In this document: one piece after another, positions 36,201-44,615 of the stretch | How positions within the stretch are numbered: position 1 is the stretch's first letter | How the letters are laid out: every line of letters begins with the position of its first letter | From: Pedobacter sp. BAL39 | GTDB taxonomy: Bacteria; Bacteroidota; Bacteroidia; Sphingobacteriales; Sphingobacteriaceae | NCBI RefSeq assembly: GCF_000170795.1 | Contig: NZ_ABCM01000020.1 | Location: forward strand, 43,770 to 107,769 | DNA length: 64,000 nucleotides | Direction: 5' to 3' | Notes under the pieces: model-generated | Database searches by the model: none | Told to the model about the DNA's origin: nothing | The model's input: only the letters and a program-made list of their open reading frames with translations | Translations under genes and position numbers: made by a program

Positions 36201-36787
36201 ATCCTTACCTGGGTATTGGCGACAGTAAATATGTAATTGACCCACAACTGAGGTTCATGAAAAGTGAGGTCATCGGCCATGCGGAGCCTAAATACTATGG
36301 CGGTTATACCAACAACATCAGTTATAAAAACTTTACGCTGACGACCCTTGCCACCTTCTCTTATGGCGGTCAGATTTCCTATGTTGCAGACATCCAAAAT
36401 GCCGACCTATCGCAGCGCACAAATAAAGGCGTCCGGATCTTAGACCGATGGACACCGGACAATATGGATGCAAGCAGGCCAAGACTGGTCCTCGGACAAG
36501 GTTTTAGTTATGGGACGGCATCCAGTCAGAACATCTACGACGCCTCCTTCATCAGGCTGAAGTCGGTCACCCTGAACTACCAGCTGTCCAAAGATCTGCT
36601 GAACAGGCTGAAGATGAACCAGGCTTCATTGTATGTGTCGGCTACCAATCTGTTTACGGTAACCAACTATCCCGGTGCCGATCCGGAGACGAGCAATAAC
36701 CCTTATAGCCTGATTGGGGGCTACAGTGATTCCGCTGGGTATCCTACGGTAAGGCAGCTTAGTTTCGGTGTACGTTTAGGTTTTTAA
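33290..36787 (+). CDS. SusC/RagA TonB-dependent transporter with STN domain, locus 2
   Basis: A transporter of about 1165 residues. The ATG at 33290 (MYYFYSINV) is preferred over the earlier one at 33230, because long, basic pre-signal segments beginning like this are usual in Sphingobacteriaceae SusC proteins; the hydrophobic core is MKLTTVLLIAIVMQVSAGSYAQ. An STN domain follows (IQKVFDKIRAQSGYDFLFS...), then the CarboxypepD_reg-like domain (IKGQVLDENGRPVNRASV), and the plug with ALSGKAAGVQVVQADGSPGG, IRIRGGTSLLGGNDPLYIIDGV and ILKDASATAIYGSRAANGV. The barrel ends in Phe. With sigma/FecR upstream, it is the sensor of its own locus; the ligand is unknown. Confidence 0.95.
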   Translation: MYYFYSINVAPPSGCAMTILRIMKLTTVLLIAIVMQVSAGSYAQKISLSESNTSIQKVFDKIRAQSGYDFLFSRAALKNARPVSISVRNTELKQVLDQVFQGQPLEYTIIKKSVVVSVRETSVVDRVLNLFSATDIKGQVLDENGRPVNRASVKVKSTGKVVVTDDFGRFTINVPDDNAILVVSYVGYITKEVPVTSSLVIVLDLNQNKLEEMVVVGYGSAKRKDLTGSVASVDVNEIRNVPFATIDQALSGKAAGVQVVQADGSPGGVAKIRIRGGTSLLGGNDPLYIIDGVQMQIQNRYIQSAAEVVSPVESFGLDGGDNTISGSFARGLNSLGGLNINDIESIDILKDASATAIYGSRAANGVVIITTKKGRFNQKASLDANYYIGQSSPVKEKLLNRDQYIMILKEAAQNLNDVRAAYTPPRAPTALANSILNDPNYFGTANTDWLDLVLRNGITQNADLSLRGGGAGSRYYTSVTYNKNNGVVKGTDYTRLAGKLSLDNDINSKLRFNTNLDYGYTTNNITNGIYTQALFAPPTIEPYNADGSVRTISSAENGSYGFEGFQNPLALLTAINRANSFTLIGSLAGEYDILKELKFRSSVAVNYNNYRQTNYQPSTALISASFGTQLLNGIATQAQSQESNIFYENTLTWTKEFNENHRINVLGGTSWQISRSSSFSASGQGFPDDVYLNNLSSAATTLPATGLSAQNSLLSFYARANYSLFDKYIFTFTGRSDASSKFPAKNRVGYFPSGGVAWRISQENFLKDVKWINEIKLRASTGRTGTQNIGDNLFYTLYSPVSYAGLNGLSPNQLGNDQIKWESTLQKDAGIEFQLLNSRLHGEFGYYEKSTSGILFPATVASSSGFTGVTANLADINNRGLELQIGGDFIRHKNWQWSGTLNVSGNRSKVKELSNDFADPTNPKVYNYGSTVLKVGEPVGLFYGFTNDGLIRTQQELDEYKASFPTWASYYPYLGIGDSKYVIDPQLRFMKSEVIGHAEPKYYGGYTNNISYKNFTLTTLATFSYGGQISYVADIQNADLSQRTNKGVRILDRWTPDNMDASRPRLVLGQGFSYGTASSQNIYDASFIRLKSVTLNYQLSKDLLNRLKMNQASLYVSATNLFTVTNYPGADPETSNNPYSLIGGYSDSAGYPTVRQLSFGVRLGF

Positions 36788-36799
36788 TTTAGGTTGATC

Positions 36800-38245
36800 A
36801 TGAAAAAAATATATCAGTATATCGCATGTAGTATCCTTGTCATTACACTCCATGCCTGCAAAAAAGAACTTGGTGCTTTGCCAAAAAATTCAAAGGTAGA
36901 TGCCAATACCATTCTGGATCAAAGCACCGCGCAGATTGCCCTTAATGGTGCCTATTATAATTTTGCCAATGCTACGGCAATGAAAACAGGCTGGCAGCAA
37001 CATCAGGTATTGCCTACACGCATGACCGGTTACCTCATCTATGGCTATGGGCTGGGGAGTGAAGATGAGAACAACAATGCCAGGATGACCAGCTATTACT
37101 GGTCTGAGTCCTATAAGCTGCTTAACGCGGCAAACGGGGTGCTGAAGGGCATCAGCCTGCTGGACGACGGCAAGTTCAGCGGCAACAGGAAAAAGGAGAT
37201 CGTTGCGGAAAGTAAATTTCTGCGTGCTTATGCACATTTCAAGCTGCTCACCTACTATGCCGAGTGGTATAAAATGGAAAGTGCATTTGGGGTCTTGCTG
37301 CGCGATGAGCTTTCTACGCTCTCCAACATTTCTAAAGCACGCAGCACGGTAAAGGATAGTTATGATTTTATTCTGGCAGATCTGGACGATGTGATTGCCA
37401 ATGGGCCGGTAGGCAACCCGAATCACTATGTCACCAAATGGGCAGGCATGGCTTTGAAGTTACGTGTGCTGATGTGCAGAGGCGGCAGCAGCGACTACTC
37501 TGAGATCATTAACCTGGCAACCAACCTGATTCAGAATAGTCCATACCTGCTGGAGGCAAATGCCGCGGACATCTTTCATAAAAATGGGTTGGCAAGCAAG
37601 GAGGTAATCCTTGGCGTAGTACCTCAGGCCAACCAGGAGAAAGACTATTATAGCAAAAGTTCACAGTATTGGCCAGGTGCATCAAGCCTGTATGTCGCTA
37701 CTGCCGAGTTAAATACATTGCTGACCGGAGATCCGCGTCAATCCTGGATGATTGGTACAGCCAATCCATCTACTTCCGCTCCGAATACATTTTTCTTTAC
37801 AAAACATATGATCCAGAATACCACACCTACACGGGTTTCTGAGGCCGACTACGCCCTGCGCCTGACAGAAGTTTATCTTTTACAGGCCGAGGCTGTCGTG
37901 CGTTCCGGTGGTAGCCTGGCCACAGCAAGGTCGCTCGTCCATCTCATTCAAAGTAAGGCAGGCATCACGGAAATACAAAATAATGCCGCATACCTGGCGG
38001 TGGAAGATGCCGCGACTGCTGATGCTTTGCTTTTTGAGATCCATAAGGAAAATGTCAAAAGCCTGATGGCAGAAGATGGCATGGAATGGCTGTCGCTGCT
38101 TCGTCAGCCTTTCAGCAGGGTGCAGCAACTGAAGCCAACCATTGACAACCAGACACAGTTTATCCTGCCTGTGCCTTCATCAGAATTCATTTACAATCCG
38201 CTATTTGGGGAACAAAACCCGGGTTACAACAAAACGGCCAACTAA
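36800..38245 (+). CDS. SusD/RagB family lipoprotein, locus 2
   Basis: A 481-residue lipoprotein from the ATG at 36800 (a TTG two codons earlier is less likely). The signal peptide ends in LHAC with Cys near residue 20. The N-terminal part (IALNGAYYNFANATAMK...) and the C-terminal part (EIHKENVKSLMAEDGMEWLSLLRQP, then FILPVPSSEFIYNP) match the SusD-like family, where the C-terminal 'PIP...E' region appears as LPVPSSE. It begins 12 bases after susC and its stop codon overlaps the next gene start by one base (TAATG), so translation is coupled to the thioredoxin gene. Confidence 0.92.
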   Translation: MKKIYQYIACSILVITLHACKKELGALPKNSKVDANTILDQSTAQIALNGAYYNFANATAMKTGWQQHQVLPTRMTGYLIYGYGLGSEDENNNARMTSYYWSESYKLLNAANGVLKGISLLDDGKFSGNRKKEIVAESKFLRAYAHFKLLTYYAEWYKMESAFGVLLRDELSTLSNISKARSTVKDSYDFILADLDDVIANGPVGNPNHYVTKWAGMALKLRVLMCRGGSSDYSEIINLATNLIQNSPYLLEANAADIFHKNGLASKEVILGVVPQANQEKDYYSKSSQYWPGASSLYVATAELNTLLTGDPRQSWMIGTANPSTSAPNTFFFTKHMIQNTTPTRVSEADYALRLTEVYLLQAEAVVRSGGSLATARSLVHLIQSKAGITEIQNNAAYLAVEDAATADALLFEIHKENVKSLMAEDGMEWLSLLRQPFSRVQQLKPTIDNQTQFILPVPSSEFIYNPLFGEQNPGYNKTAN

Positions 38246-39300
38246 TGAAGAAAAATCTCATCACTACAACGGTAACCCTGCTGGTTGTCGTTGTCCAGCT
38301 TTTTGCGCAAAATGGCGCGAAAGAATTTAAAATCGAAGGGAAGCTGACCGGTAGATTTCCCGATACGGCATATCTTCAATACCGTTCCGGTGGGGAAGCT
38401 ATCCGGCAGCAACAGGTACTGAAAAAGGGTAGCTTTCATTTCTCAGGCCAGCTGAATGAACCAACGATAGTTGCGCTGAAGTTTGTCGACAAGAAAGGCG
38501 GGAAGCCAGTACAGCAGTCTTTTTTTGTGGAGGGGGGCGATCAGGTTCAGGTTTCCGGCGACCTTGCTGATGTTTCCTCGTTGCGTTTTACAGGCGCCGC
38601 ATTGCAGGACGACTGGCGTCTGTATCAGCAGATGACGGGTAAGGAAAAAGATTTCAACAAGCAGATCGGGCTGACCTATGACTTTATGGCCGGTCATCCG
38701 GAATCCTATATTTCTGCTTATTTGCTGGCCATGTATTCAGCGATGTTACCCCTGGATTCTACCATAGAGGTGTATGAGGCTTTGAGTAGTAGCGTCAAGG
38801 AAACTCCTGTGGGTCAAAAGTTAAAAGACATTGTGGCCACAAGAACTGCCAGTGCGCCGGGGAAGATGGCGGTTGGTTTTAGCGGTGCAGACGCTGAAGG
38901 AAATCCGCTTAGGTTATCCGATTTTAAAGGGAAATACCTGCTGTTGGACTTCTGGGCAAGCTGGTGTGTGCCATGCAGGAAGAGTCATCCTCATCTGATC
39001 AGCTTGTACCACAAATATAAAGTCCGTAATTTTGATGTCGTCGGTATTGCCAGCGACATGGGGCGTGAGGCTATATGGAAAGAGGCTATTGCAAAAGACG
39101 GTATTGGCATCTGGCACCATCTGCTTGAAAGAGAGAAGACGTCTGGTGATGCCGCAGAACAACAAAGCATCACCGATAGCTATGGAGTAGGGGCGTTACC
39201 CACTAAAATACTCATTGACCCTGATGGTAAGATCATCGGTCGTTTTACCGGTGATGGGGGATCAGAGCTGGATGCACAACTATTGAAAATTTTCAACTAA
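38245..39300 (+). CDS. TlpA-family thiol-disulfide protein with DUF4369 domain
   Basis: A 351-residue exported protein (signal peptide about 1-20). The N-terminal DUF4369 domain (about 27-125) is beta-rich, begins with FKIEGKLTGRFPDTAYLQYR and is of unknown function. The C-terminal thioredoxin-like domain (about 212-351) has the active site WASWCVPC with Cys241 and Cys244 and the cis-Pro loop GVGALPTKILIDPDG. It could reduce or isomerise disulfides in the periplasm. Translation is coupled to the upstream susD gene by a one-base overlap. This DUF4369-TlpA architecture next to SusC/SusD is recurrent in Bacteroidota; it points to a substrate other than a simple polysaccharide. Confidence 0.93.
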   Translation: MKKNLITTTVTLLVVVVQLFAQNGAKEFKIEGKLTGRFPDTAYLQYRSGGEAIRQQQVLKKGSFHFSGQLNEPTIVALKFVDKKGGKPVQQSFFVEGGDQVQVSGDLADVSSLRFTGAALQDDWRLYQQMTGKEKDFNKQIGLTYDFMAGHPESYISAYLLAMYSAMLPLDSTIEVYEALSSSVKETPVGQKLKDIVATRTASAPGKMAVGFSGADAEGNPLRLSDFKGKYLLLDFWASWCVPCRKSHPHLISLYHKYKVRNFDVVGIASDMGREAIWKEAIAKDGIGIWHHLLEREKTSGDAAEQQSITDSYGVGALPTKILIDPDGKIIGRFTGDGGSELDAQLLKIFN

Positions 39301-39315
39301 CAAAAGAAAAAAGAA

Positions 39316-39819
39316 ATGAAAAAGATCACATTAATCCTGCTGACCTTATTGCCGGTGGCACTGTTTGCGCAGTTGCCTGCCCCTAAATATGCCATAGGCA
39401 CGATGGCCCCGGATTTTACGTTGCCCGACACCGCAGGAAAGGAAATATCGTTGTCCTCCTTTAAAGGAAAGTATGTATTGATAGACTTCTGGGCGAGCTG
39501 GTGTAAACCTTGCCGCATGGAGAATCCGGAAGTGGTAAAAGCTTATGCGCGGTATCAGCAAAAAGGTTTTGAAGTGTTGGGTGTGGCGCTGGAACGTGAA
39601 GGCGCACGTGGAGCCTGGATAAATGCCATTAAAGAAGATGGCCTGCCCTGGACGCAGGTTACGGATTTTAGATACTGGAAAGGCGATGTGGTAAAGTTAT
39701 ACAGCGTTCAGTATGTGCCACAAAATTACCTTCTGGATCCGGAGGGGAAAGTAATTGCAACCAATCTGCGTGGTGAAGACCTACAAAGGAAACTGGCAAA
39801 AGTTTTTAAAGGAAAATAA
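39316..39819 (+). CDS. TlpA-family thioredoxin-like protein
   Basis: A 167-residue exported thioredoxin-fold protein, signal peptide about 1-19. The domain begins IGTMAPDFTLPDTAGKEISLSSFKGKYVLIDFWASWCKPC, with the redox pair Cys63 and Cys66, and later has the cis-Pro segment QYVPQNYLLDPEG. It is shorter than its upstream neighbour and lacks DUF4369, so the two may work as partners: a single-domain electron carrier and a substrate-facing protein. It lies 15 bases after that gene and is followed by a strong terminator, so it closes the operon of locus 2. Confidence 0.94.
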   Translation: MKKITLILLTLLPVALFAQLPAPKYAIGTMAPDFTLPDTAGKEISLSSFKGKYVLIDFWASWCKPCRMENPEVVKAYARYQQKGFEVLGVALEREGARGAWINAIKEDGLPWTQVTDFRYWKGDVVKLYSVQYVPQNYLLDPEGKVIATNLRGEDLQRKLAKVFKGK

Positions 39820-39864
39820 GCTTTTTCATCAGCTGATTTTGCTGCGGATGGGGCTGTATTAAGG

Positions 39865-39902
39865 AAAAAGCGGAGGGAGCTATTTGCTCTTTCCGCTTTT
39901 TT
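39865..39902 (+). terminator. Rho-independent terminator closing locus 2
   Basis: AAAAAGCGGA and TCCGCTTTTT pair, with an inner GGAGC/GCTC stem and a TATTT loop; the right arm ends in six T. It lies 45 bases past the last gene of the locus and, from its A/T flanks, could act in both directions. Confidence 0.85.
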
Positions 39903-40075
39903 CTGACTACACCGTCTGTAAACGAGCTGAGTTTTACGGGCTCCTGATTTGAATTCTAGCTGAAAAAGGCTACCTTATTCCTGCACTGAGCAATTTTTTC
40001 AGCCTTCTTGCCGTTTTTTCTTAAAGGTTCAATTTTTGCTCAAGTGTCCGGATTTTACGGAATAAATCTTATCTG

Positions 40076-40666
40076 ATGAAAAGAATACAACTCATTACCT
40101 TTCTGCTGATTTCGTGGACATTGATGTCAGGTGCCAGCCCGACTGCAGACAGCCGCCTTCCAGACCGTCCAGTTAAGGACATTCTTGCAAACGACCTGAC
40201 CATTGTGATCATGAGGCATGCGGAAAAGCCGGCTAGCGGCGACAACCTGTCTTGTAAAGGTTTCAATCGTTCGCTGCAGTTGCCGGCAGTATTGAGAAAG
40301 AAGTTTGGCGTACCAAATTATGTGTATGTACCTGCACCCGCCACAGGAAAGGAAACCAAATCTGGAAGGATGATACAGACCGTATGGCCGCTGGCGACCA
40401 AGTATAACCTGACCATCAATACCAGTTACGAAGTTAAGGATGCCGAAGACCTAGTAAAGAACGTTAAAACAAAAAAGGGGACGGTGCTCGTGGTATGGGA
40501 ACACGATGCCATTTCTGACATCATCAAAAAGCTGGGGGTGAAAGGTGGATTGAAATGGCCTGGATCTGATTATGATGGTTTATGGGTAGTAACCATCCGT
40601 AACGGCAAAACTACTTTTTCTAAAAGCACCCAGGGCTTGAATCCTTCTGCTAATTGTGCTTTTTAG
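40076..40666 (+). CDS. Exported histidine phosphatase family protein
   Basis: A 196-residue protein with a signal peptide (about 1-20, ITFLLISWTLMSGA). It has the catalytic RHG/RHA motif as IMRHAEKPASGDNLS, in which His53 would be phosphorylated, and a later WEHDAISDIIKKLG, supplying the second catalytic His region (EH). The core is short (about 145 residues) compared with typical phosphoglycerate mutases, and fits the secreted SixA-like/phytase-like branch. The target, phosphosugars or phosphoproteins outside the membrane, is unknown. It stands alone, about 165 bases after the locus 2 terminator. Confidence 0.82.
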   Translation: MKRIQLITFLLISWTLMSGASPTADSRLPDRPVKDILANDLTIVIMRHAEKPASGDNLSCKGFNRSLQLPAVLRKKFGVPNYVYVPAPATGKETKSGRMIQTVWPLATKYNLTINTSYEVKDAEDLVKNVKTKKGTVLVVWEHDAISDIIKKLGVKGGLKWPGSDYDGLWVVTIRNGKTTFSKSTQGLNPSANCAF

Positions 40667-41103
40667 CGGTATTATTCATCTGTTGTCTGTGGTTGATCAG
40701 GAATTCAAAATGGATTAGTTTATCATCTCGACCCGATATCGGCTCGGACAAGTCGGTTTCGATGCCGATCGTGCAACCAGCAGGCTGTGGGCTTGGAACT
40801 TTTAAATAGATCTGTTATCTTTACGGGAATGACAGGTTATACCGAACATATTAGTAAAGTATTCTACATATCCTCCTTTAAGGATTTTGATTCTATTGCC
40901 CCAAGCCTTTAAATAGCGTGCTGGCCTGGGGTTTTTATAACCAATTCGTTTCCTAATTTCATTTTTAAATCCAGATAAGTACTGATGTCCGTCAATTGCC
41001 GGGCAATTTTTGCTTTTGGGTTTTCTTTTAGAAATCCTTTTCTGGCGGTGATTTTCATTTGCCGGACATCATGCGTCTTTTTTCAAATTATAATAAATAG
41101 CAT
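40667..41103. other. Intergenic region with a hairpin and two tiny frames
   Basis: This 437-base gap has no convincing gene. On the plus strand a 27-residue frame (40829-40912, MTGYTEHISKVFYISSFKDF...) lies next to a hairpin, CCCCAAGCC and GGCCTGGGG with one mismatch, followed by TTTTTAT at about 40900-40937. On the minus strand a 49-residue frame at 40909-41058 begins MKITARKGFLKENPKAKIAR; it is coherent and basic but matches nothing I know. Either frame could be a small gene or the remnant of one. Confidence 0.4.
40909..41058 (-). CDS. Possible 49-residue basic protein
   Basis: The frame starts at the ATG at 41058 and ends at a TAA at 40909-40911, beginning MKITARKGFLKENPKAKIAR and continuing QLTDISTYLDLKMKL. 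The N-terminal half is Lys/Arg-rich and the second half is helix-like. No family, promoter or partner is evident, and its 3' end overlaps a hairpin. It may be a fragment of a degraded gene. I list it only because nothing else explains this stretch. Confidence 0.2.
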   Translation of the reverse strand: MKITARKGFLKENPKAKIARQLTDISTYLDLKMKLGNELVIKTPGQHAI

Positions 41104-41493
41104 ATGAATTTAAGTCAAAACAATCAGGTGGTCATCACAGCGGATGACTATCAGCTTTTAAAACCCTATTTTACCAAAACAAACCCACATGCCGGAGAGA
41201 TGTCTCTTTCTGCGGAGCTGAGCAGGGCCGTTATTCTTAGTAATGAAGAGTTTCCTTCCGATGCAATCAGGCTGAACTCGACCGTTCGGATCCAGGATGA
41301 GAGTACAGGGGAGATCATGGAACTCATTATTGTACTGCCCCAGCATGCCAATATTAAAGAGAAAAAGATATCGGTACTGACACCTATTGCTGCAGCACTG
41401 ATTGGGTTCAGGCAAGGTGATGCTGTGCAGTGGAAAGTTCCTGCAGGTCTGAAGAATTTCAGGATCACCGAAGTCGCAGCGCCTGGAAAATAG
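41104..41493 (+). CDS. GreA/GreB-type C-terminal domain protein (Rnk-like)
   Basis: A 129-residue protein matching the C-terminal FKBP-like domain of the Gre transcript-cleavage factors, as in Rnk (regulator of nucleoside diphosphate kinase). Recognisable segments are IRLNSTVRIQDESTGEIMELIIVLP and ISVLTPIAAALIGFRQGDAVQWKVPAG, the typical 'S..SP.G.ALLG...GD.v.' pattern in variant form. It lacks the N-terminal coiled coil that Gre uses for RNA cleavage, so it probably binds RNA polymerase without cleavage activity. Monocistronic, convergent with the glycosyltransferase gene. Confidence 0.9.
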   Translation: MNLSQNNQVVITADDYQLLKPYFTKTNPHAGEMSLSAELSRAVILSNEEFPSDAIRLNSTVRIQDESTGEIMELIIVLPQHANIKEKKISVLTPIAAALIGFRQGDAVQWKVPAGLKNFRITEVAAPGK

Positions 41494-41529
41494 GTAACTA
41501 AATTCCAAGTCGTATCTAATAAAGGCAGA

Positions 41530-42519
41530 TTAATCTTGTTTATGAAAAGTCTGCCTGATTCTATTTTTTGTTTGTTTAAATAATTTTGAAAGCCAGTTTT
41601 TTTTACGTGCCGGAGTACCGGAATAAAGTTTTCGTAAAAAGTCTGCAAAAGCAAAATAGGCTTCGGGGTCAGGCTGAATGGGTGTACGTACATTCAGGGG
41701 GGATGAGGCTAGAACGACGTCGTGACTGTTGTTTGCTTCGCAGTGAGTACCACTACCATCATGACCAATATTGCTCACGAGCGATTGTCCAGGGTACAAG
41801 GTTAATTTGCCCTTTATAAAGGCAGAGGCATACCATCGGATGTCCCAGCAAGTTGTTTTTCCCGTGGCCTGCTCCCTCAAGGCTTGCACGTAAGGATAGG
41901 TATTGTTGATATCAAACTCTGACTGCGAGCCTTGTTCCTCAATTTTTGCCAATAACTCTCCGCCATTGCGCTCAAATAAGTCCCATCCTCTTTTCCAGGT
42001 TGCCCAACCCCAGCAATCGGCTCCCTTCAAAAAGAATACTTCTTTTAATTGCTGTTCTACGGGATATACATAACCATGGATGGAAATGACATCCTCCTCT
42101 TTCTCATATAAATCCAGTGCATCATTCATGTATTGCAGGAAATGAGGAGAAGTGACCAGGTCATCTTCCATTACAATGGCTTTACCATGATTGTTGATCA
42201 CTTCGGTTACGCCAAGTATCACGTTCTCATCTACTCCGAGATTGTGTTCCCTTAAATGGATGTGAACGTTTTTAAATCCTTTAATGGACTTGATATAGTT
42301 TCTTATTGTACTCACTTTTTGTAGGGCGTCTGTATCTTTTGGCGCATCGGAATAGATGTAAAGTTCAGACGCTTCAGCAAGTGGATTGTCTAGCAGTGCA
42401 TGGACTACACGCGCGGTGTGATCCAGACGATTATAAACAAACAGGACGATTGGCGCAAGACTCATGGTGGCTCGGGAATTTCGTAATGAAAACGTCTGCA
42501 ATATAAAGAATGATTTCAT
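41530..42519 (-). CDS. Glycosyltransferase (GT-A fold, family 2 / GNT-I-like)
   Basis: A 329-residue cytoplasmic glycosyltransferase; a start at the ATG 42465 (MSLAPIVLFVYNRLDH) would give 311 residues and fits the family better than the ATG at 42519. The GT-A fold shows IVLFVYNRLDHTARVV, then YIYSDAPKD, VHIHLREHNLGVDENVILGV, and the metal-binding D-x-D as VMEDDLVTSPHFL. Later come CWGWATWKRGWDLF and NIGHDGSGTHC. The pattern resembles enzymes that transfer sugars to surface glycans. The acceptor is unknown and no polysaccharide gene cluster surrounds it. Confidence 0.88.
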   Translation of the reverse strand: MKSFFILQTFSLRNSRATMSLAPIVLFVYNRLDHTARVVHALLDNPLAEASELYIYSDAPKDTDALQKVSTIRNYIKSIKGFKNVHIHLREHNLGVDENVILGVTEVINNHGKAIVMEDDLVTSPHFLQYMNDALDLYEKEEDVISIHGYVYPVEQQLKEVFFLKGADCWGWATWKRGWDLFERNGGELLAKIEEQGSQSEFDINNTYPYVQALREQATGKTTCWDIRWYASAFIKGKLTLYPGQSLVSNIGHDGSGTHCEANNSHDVVLASSPLNVRTPIQPDPEAYFAFADFLRKLYSGTPARKKNWLSKLFKQTKNRIRQTFHKQD

Positions 42520-42742
42520 TTGAAATTATGGAAAGATTTGAGCACTTCTGCAGTATTTTTTCATAAAATCCGGATAAGTAGATGGCAATAAAATGCATTT
42601 TGATGGCACAGTATCATAATTTAACGAAATAGCGTAGTTGATGTGCTGTTTTTTATTTGGCTAACTTTTTAAATTTCAGTTAATTGATGTTGTGGAATGC
42701 CTTTTGTTCAATTTTGGGCTTCACCATAAAACAGAGAAAACC

Positions 42743-44482
42743 ATGTCAAAGAAAGTAGCTGAACAACTCGTCGATATGCTCGTCGAGGCGGGCGTTGAAC
42801 GCATCTACGCCGTCACTGGCGACAGTCTAAATGAATTGAACGACGCGGTCAGGCGCAATAAGAATATCCGATGGATCCATGTCCGTCATGAAGAGGCCGG
42901 GGCGTATGCTGCGGCAGCTGAAGCTGAACTCAAAGGGCTGGCTTGTTGCGCGGGCAGCAGTGGCCCCGGGCATGTTCACCTCATCAATGGTTTATATGAT
43001 GCGCATCGCGCAAATGTTCCTGTGCTGGCCATTGCCTCGACCTGCGCTACAGTAGAATTTGGCAGTGGCTATTTTCAGGAAACCAATACCATCAAACTTT
43101 TCGACGATTGTAGTCATTACAATCAGATTGCCACTACACCGGCACAGTTACCCCGCATGACGCAGGCGGCTATCCAGCACGCAGTTCAGCGAAAAGGGGT
43201 GGCGATTCTCGGCTTGCCGGGTGATGTAAGCGCCATGGACGCTGTAGAGAACATCTCTGCCAACAAAAACTATTTCTCAAAAGCAATGATCAGGCCGGCA
43301 GATGCAGATATTGCCGGTCTGGCGACACTGATCAATAAACATCAGAAAGTGTGCATCTATTGCGGTATCGGTGCCGCAGAAGCACATGACGAGGTGGTCG
43401 CACTGGCAGCGCGTCTGAAGGCACCCGTGGGTTACTCTTTCCGTGGTAAAATGGGTATACAGTATGACAACCCTTACGAAGTGGGGATGACCGGGCTTCT
43501 GGGCTTACCTTCGGCTTACCACAGCATGCATGAAAGTGATCTGGTGATTCTGTTAGGGACTGACTTTCCTTATGTGCCCTTCATGCCTACTGATAAAAAG
43601 ATCGTACAGATTGACCTTCAGCCGGAGCGATTGGGTAGAAGAGCCAAACTGGACATTGGGTTGCATGGGGATGTAAAAGACACATTAAAAGCCCTGTTGC
43701 CTTTCCTCAATGAGCAACAAGATGATAGCTTCCTGAAAGCGCAGTTGAACGTATATGAAAAGGTAAAAGCCCACCTGAATGTGTATGTAGAGGACAAAGG
43801 CACCAAAGATGCCATTCATCCGGAAGCAGTAGCAGCAACATTGAGTAATCTAGCAACAGACGATGCCATCTTCACTGTTGACACAGGTATGTGTTGCGTA
43901 TGGGGTGCCAGATACATCCAGGCTACCGGAAAAAGAGATATGCTCGGTTCCTTTTCGCACGGATCCATGGCCAATGCCATGCCTCATGCGATAGGGGCAG
44001 CATTAGCTTGTCCTGACAGACAGGTCGTAGCCCTCTGCGGTGACGGGGGTATTTCCATGATGCTCGGCGATCTGGCTACCATCAAACAATACCAGCTTCC
44101 CATTAAGATCATCGTATTCAACAACAGAACCCTGGGCATGGTGAAACTGGAGATGCAGGTTGCCGGCCTGCCGGATGCCGAAACCGATATGGAAAATCCG
44201 GATTTCGCAATGGTAGCACAGGCAATGGGCATCAAAGGCATGACCATCAACGATCCTGAACTGCTCCAGACCGGTTTAGAGGAAGCCTTCCGGTTTGACG
44301 GTCCTGTGCTGGTCAACGTTTTCACAGATCCGAATGCGCTGGCTATGCCGCCAAAGGTTGAGTTCGACATGATCAAGGGGATGGCCCAGTCGATGACCAG
44401 ACTGATGCTGGGTGGCAAGTTCCAGGAAGTGCTGGATACCGTAAAATCCAGTTATAAACACCTAGGCGAAATTCTGGATTAA
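42743..44482 (+). CDS. poxB: Pyruvate:quinone oxidoreductase (pyruvate dehydrogenase, quinone-dependent)
   Basis: A 579-residue thiamine-diphosphate enzyme closely matching E. coli PoxB, which oxidises pyruvate to acetate and CO2 and passes electrons from FAD to the membrane quinone pool. Aligned motifs include RIYAVTGDSLNELNDA, IRWIHVRHEEAGAYAAAAEAEL, SSGPGHVHLINGLYDAHR, VPVLAIAS, GSGYFQETN, the FAD-region segments MGIQYDNPYEVGMTGLLG and LLGTDFPY, and the TPP motif GDGGISMMLGDLATIKQY with IIVFNN. The C-terminal membrane-binding region is present (FDMIKGMAQSMTRLML). The start at 42743 is chosen because upstream residues look non-coding. katG follows 133 bases downstream, which may reflect a shared oxidative-stress context. 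Confidence 0.93.
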   Translation: MSKKVAEQLVDMLVEAGVERIYAVTGDSLNELNDAVRRNKNIRWIHVRHEEAGAYAAAAEAELKGLACCAGSSGPGHVHLINGLYDAHRANVPVLAIASTCATVEFGSGYFQETNTIKLFDDCSHYNQIATTPAQLPRMTQAAIQHAVQRKGVAILGLPGDVSAMDAVENISANKNYFSKAMIRPADADIAGLATLINKHQKVCIYCGIGAAEAHDEVVALAARLKAPVGYSFRGKMGIQYDNPYEVGMTGLLGLPSAYHSMHESDLVILLGTDFPYVPFMPTDKKIVQIDLQPERLGRRAKLDIGLHGDVKDTLKALLPFLNEQQDDSFLKAQLNVYEKVKAHLNVYVEDKGTKDAIHPEAVAATLSNLATDDAIFTVDTGMCCVWGARYIQATGKRDMLGSFSHGSMANAMPHAIGAALACPDRQVVALCGDGGISMMLGDLATIKQYQLPIKIIVFNNRTLGMVKLEMQVAGLPDAETDMENPDFAMVAQAMGIKGMTINDPELLQTGLEEAFRFDGPVLVNVFTDPNALAMPPKVEFDMIKGMAQSMTRLMLGGKFQEVLDTVKSSYKHLGEILD

Positions 44483-44615
44483 TGCATCTTAATAGGTTTT
44501 AACTATTTAATATAGAATTAATTGATTGTGATTATTAGATCCAATATCCTAAATTTATAATGCTTAGCTATTACACCAGATACAGGCATGTTACTTAAAT
44601 ATAAACTCGTAAAGT

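Noticed and set aside
40740..40830. A possible operator or riboswitch upstream of 40829 (GC-rich segment with ATCTCGACCCGATATCGGCTCG)
   Set aside because: I could find no consistent fold or known riboswitch pattern; a simple palindrome GATATC is too short to claim.
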